A stretch of 14,637 bases of DNA, from the NCBI GenBank assembly GCA_035534855.1, contig DATLRD010000012.1, positions 1 through 14,637 on the forward strand. Reading direction: 5' to 3'. Positions within the stretch are counted from its first letter, which is position 1, and the number at the start of each line of letters is the position of its first letter. The DNA is from DATARH01 sp035534855. Its GTDB lineage: Bacteria; Pseudomonadota; Alphaproteobacteria; ATCC43930; CGMCC-115725. The notes under the pieces were generated by a model. It made no database searches. It saw only the letters and a list, made by a program, of their open reading frames with translations, and was not told where the DNA came from. The position numbers and the translations under genes are program-made. This document shows, in pieces, positions 13,641 to 14,637 of the stretch.

Positions 13641-13718
13641 GGGGCGATGGGGCGATGGGGCGATGGGGCAATGGGGCAATGGGGCAATGGGCAATGGGCA
13701 ATGGGGCAATGGGGCAAT
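13641..13718 (+). repeat. GGGGCRAT minisatellite with G-quadruplex potential
   Basis: Ten head-to-tail units run through this stretch: three GGGGCGAT, three GGGGCAAT, two 7-base GGGCAAT and two more GGGGCAAT. An isolated GGGCAAT follows at 13732-13738. On the plus strand the runs of three or four G are spaced by four bases, which fits the usual intramolecular G-quadruplex pattern. The array lies between the FAH stop and the cold-shock gene, about 105 bases before that start. Unit number could vary by replication slippage and could affect expression of the cold-shock gene. Confidence 0.85.
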
Positions 13719-13770
13719 GCCGGCGGCGGTAGGGCAATGTCGGCGCTAGCGCAATGCGACTCTTTTACGC

Positions 13771-13776
13771 TATGAT
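13771..13776 (+). promoter_or_regulatory. Possible -10 element of the cold-shock gene
   Basis: TATGAT sits in a short AT-rich patch about 50 bases before the cold-shock ATG and closely matches the TATAAT consensus. A convincing -35 hexamer at 16-18 bases upstream is not seen, so the call is weak. Confidence 0.3.
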
Positions 13777-13824
13777 TTTACGTTCACTGCGCTCGTCGCG
13801 TTCAATTGCACCTTTAGAGGCCCC

Positions 13825-14349
13825 ATGTACGATCCCCGCCCCGGCCCTGACCGGGAAGAGCTGCCCCCCGGCCGCCGCATCGATGCCACGGTAAAGTGGT
13901 TCAATGCCAGCAAAGGCTTCGGTTTCGTCACGATGTCGGACGGCTCGCAGGATGCCTTTCTGCCGATGGCGATCCTGCGCCGCGCCGGCTATGACGACGT
14001 CCGCGAGGGCGCGCTGATCAGCTGTGAGGTCAGCGCCGGGGCGAAGGGACCGCTCGTCACCCAGGTGCTGAACATCGACGCCAGCACCGCTGCCGCCGCA
14101 TCAATCGGCGGGTTCGATCGCCGCCCGGCGCGCGCCTCGACGACGATCGAGGGCGCCGTCAAATGGTTCGAGCCCGACAAGGGCTACGGCTTTGTTGCCC
14201 CCGATGGCGGCGGCAAGGACGTCTTTGTCCATATCACCGCGCTGCGGCGCAGCGGCGTCGACGCGCTCGGCCCCGGTCAGCGGGTGCGGGTCGAGGTGGT
14301 CGACGGCCGCAAGGGGCTGGAGGCTGATCGGATCACCGTCATCACCTGA
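13825..14349 (+). CDS. Double cold-shock-domain protein
   Basis: The 174-residue protein carries two cold-shock domains joined by an Ala-rich linker, a layout common in alphaproteobacteria. Domain 1 (about 19-87) has VKWFNASKGFGFV (RNP1 core at 30-35) but a degenerate RNP2 (AFLPM, with Pro where His is usual). Domain 2 (about 107-174) has VKWFEPDKGYGFV (RNP1 at 119-124) and an intact VFVHI (133-137). Such proteins bind single-stranded RNA or DNA and act as RNA chaperones or antiterminators in the cytoplasm, induced by cold or in stationary phase. The ATG follows AGAGG by 4 bases. The upstream leader is short and holds no obvious cold-box element. Confidence 0.93.
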   Translation: MYDPRPGPDREELPPGRRIDATVKWFNASKGFGFVTMSDGSQDAFLPMAILRRAGYDDVREGALISCEVSAGAKGPLVTQVLNIDASTAAAASIGGFDRRPARASTTIEGAVKWFEPDKGYGFVAPDGGGKDVFVHITALRRSGVDALGPGQRVRVEVVDGRKGLEADRITVIT

Positions 14350-14463
14350 GCCCCGCACCTGAGACCCCGCCCGTCGGCGCGCCCATCGGCGCTCGCCCTC
14401 GCCCCCGGGTTTACAAACTCCTCGCAAGGGGCCAACGTGGCGGCCAGCGGCGAGGGAAGCGGT

Positions 14464-14487
14464 TTTCTCGCCGATAATTGCGAGAAA
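14464..14487 (+). promoter_or_regulatory. Inverted repeat directly before the methyltransferase start
   Basis: TTTCTCGC (14464-14471) and GCGAGAAA (14480-14487) form a perfect 8-base dyad with 8 bases between, ending 7 bases before the ATG at 14495. It could be an operator or an mRNA hairpin; the right arm holds the only purine-rich stretch usable as a ribosome-binding site, so a hairpin would hide it. The dyad is also downstream of the cold-shock stop, but the short A/T tails make an intrinsic terminator uncertain. Confidence 0.5.
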
Positions 14488-14494
14488 CAAGACG

Positions 14495-14637
14495 ATGGAC
14501 TTGCGCGACACGATCCGGACCTACCGCCTGTTTTCCGGGTCTTATGATGTTGTTTTCGGGCCGGTATTTCACCCCGGGCGCAAGGAGGCGGTGCGCGTCG
14601 CCAACGACCGGCCCGGCCAGCGCATTCTCGAAGTCGG
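14495..14637 (+). CDS. PmtA-like phospholipid N-methyltransferase, 5' part
   Basis: Only the first 47 codons are in the window; the gene runs off the right edge. The visible part has the start of a class I SAM-dependent methyltransferase: YDVVFGPVFHPGR (about 18-30) and the beginning of motif I, RILEVG, at the cut. The YD-VFGPVF-GR pattern is typical of alphaproteobacterial phosphatidylethanolamine N-methyltransferases of the PmtA type, which make phosphatidylcholine at the inner membrane, but some family members have other substrates. The ATG at 14495 is chosen because the domain begins there; its ribosome-binding site is weak (GAGAAAC). An inverted repeat lies just upstream. Confidence 0.7.
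   Translation, partial: MDLRDTIRTYRLFSGSYDVVFGPVFHPGRKEAVRVANDRPGQRILEV

Noticed and set aside
13446..13709. Minus-strand frame with a PHCPIAP-type repeat protein
   Set aside because: It is only the translation of the GGGGCRAT minisatellite and the antisense of the FAH gene, with no sign of real coding.

Overview
The window looks like chromosomal DNA of a GC-rich alphaproteobacterium, probably a free-living Rhodospirillales-type or similar soil or water heterotroph. The evidence is the third-position GC bias, the hemD–mitofilin(Mic60)–hemY gene order found in alphaproteobacteria, a two-domain cold-shock protein, a PmtA-like phospholipid methyltransferase, and a set of catabolic enzymes of uncertain substrate (MmgE/PrpD, GMC oxidoreductase, sulfatase, TcuA-like flavoprotein, FAH hydrolase). 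I see no phage, transposase, integrase, CRISPR or toxin–antitoxin gene, and no clear novel defence or biosynthetic system.

Layout. 1-360 has no convincing gene but is dense in inverted repeats, including five GCGCAA/TTGCGC hexamers about one helical turn apart. 361-564 (minus) is a small hypothetical gene with a good ribosome-binding site, preceded by an inverted repeat. 673-747 (minus) is tRNA-Thr(CGT). 780-3948 (minus) is a translationally coupled tetrapyrrole/membrane operon: hemD, the Mic60 homologue and hemY, whose HemY keeps a C-terminal four-cysteine ribbon. 4039-8053 (plus) is a compact run of MmgE/PrpD dehydratase, ThiE/TenI-like protein, GMC oxidoreductase and secreted LprI-like protein, with 4-base ATGA overlaps at two junctions. 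It meets a minus-strand run head-on: a small secreted-protein gene broken by a frameshift (8064-8305), a type I sulfatase (8374-9852), a tandem hairpin repeat (9899-9971), a TcuA-like FAD dehydrogenase (10012-11511) and tRNA-Ser(GCT) (11670-11761).

11968-13620 (plus) holds an SDR dehydrogenase and an FAH-family hydrolase that together resemble the last two steps of non-phosphorylative L-fucose or L-rhamnose breakdown. 13641-13718 is a ten-unit GGGGCRAT minisatellite with G-quadruplex potential, followed by a double cold-shock-domain gene (13825-14349). The start of a PmtA-like methyltransferase (14495 onward) is cut by the window edge.

How the genes fit together. hemD supplies uroporphyrinogen III for haem and related tetrapyrroles, while Mic60 and HemY are membrane-anchored partners conserved beside it. 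The middle genes are mostly accessory catabolism, and their substrates cannot be fixed from sequence alone. The most useful second looks are the frameshifted gene, the phased hexamer array, the minisatellite before the cold-shock gene, the PrpD–ThiE coupling and the isolated SDR–FAH pair.
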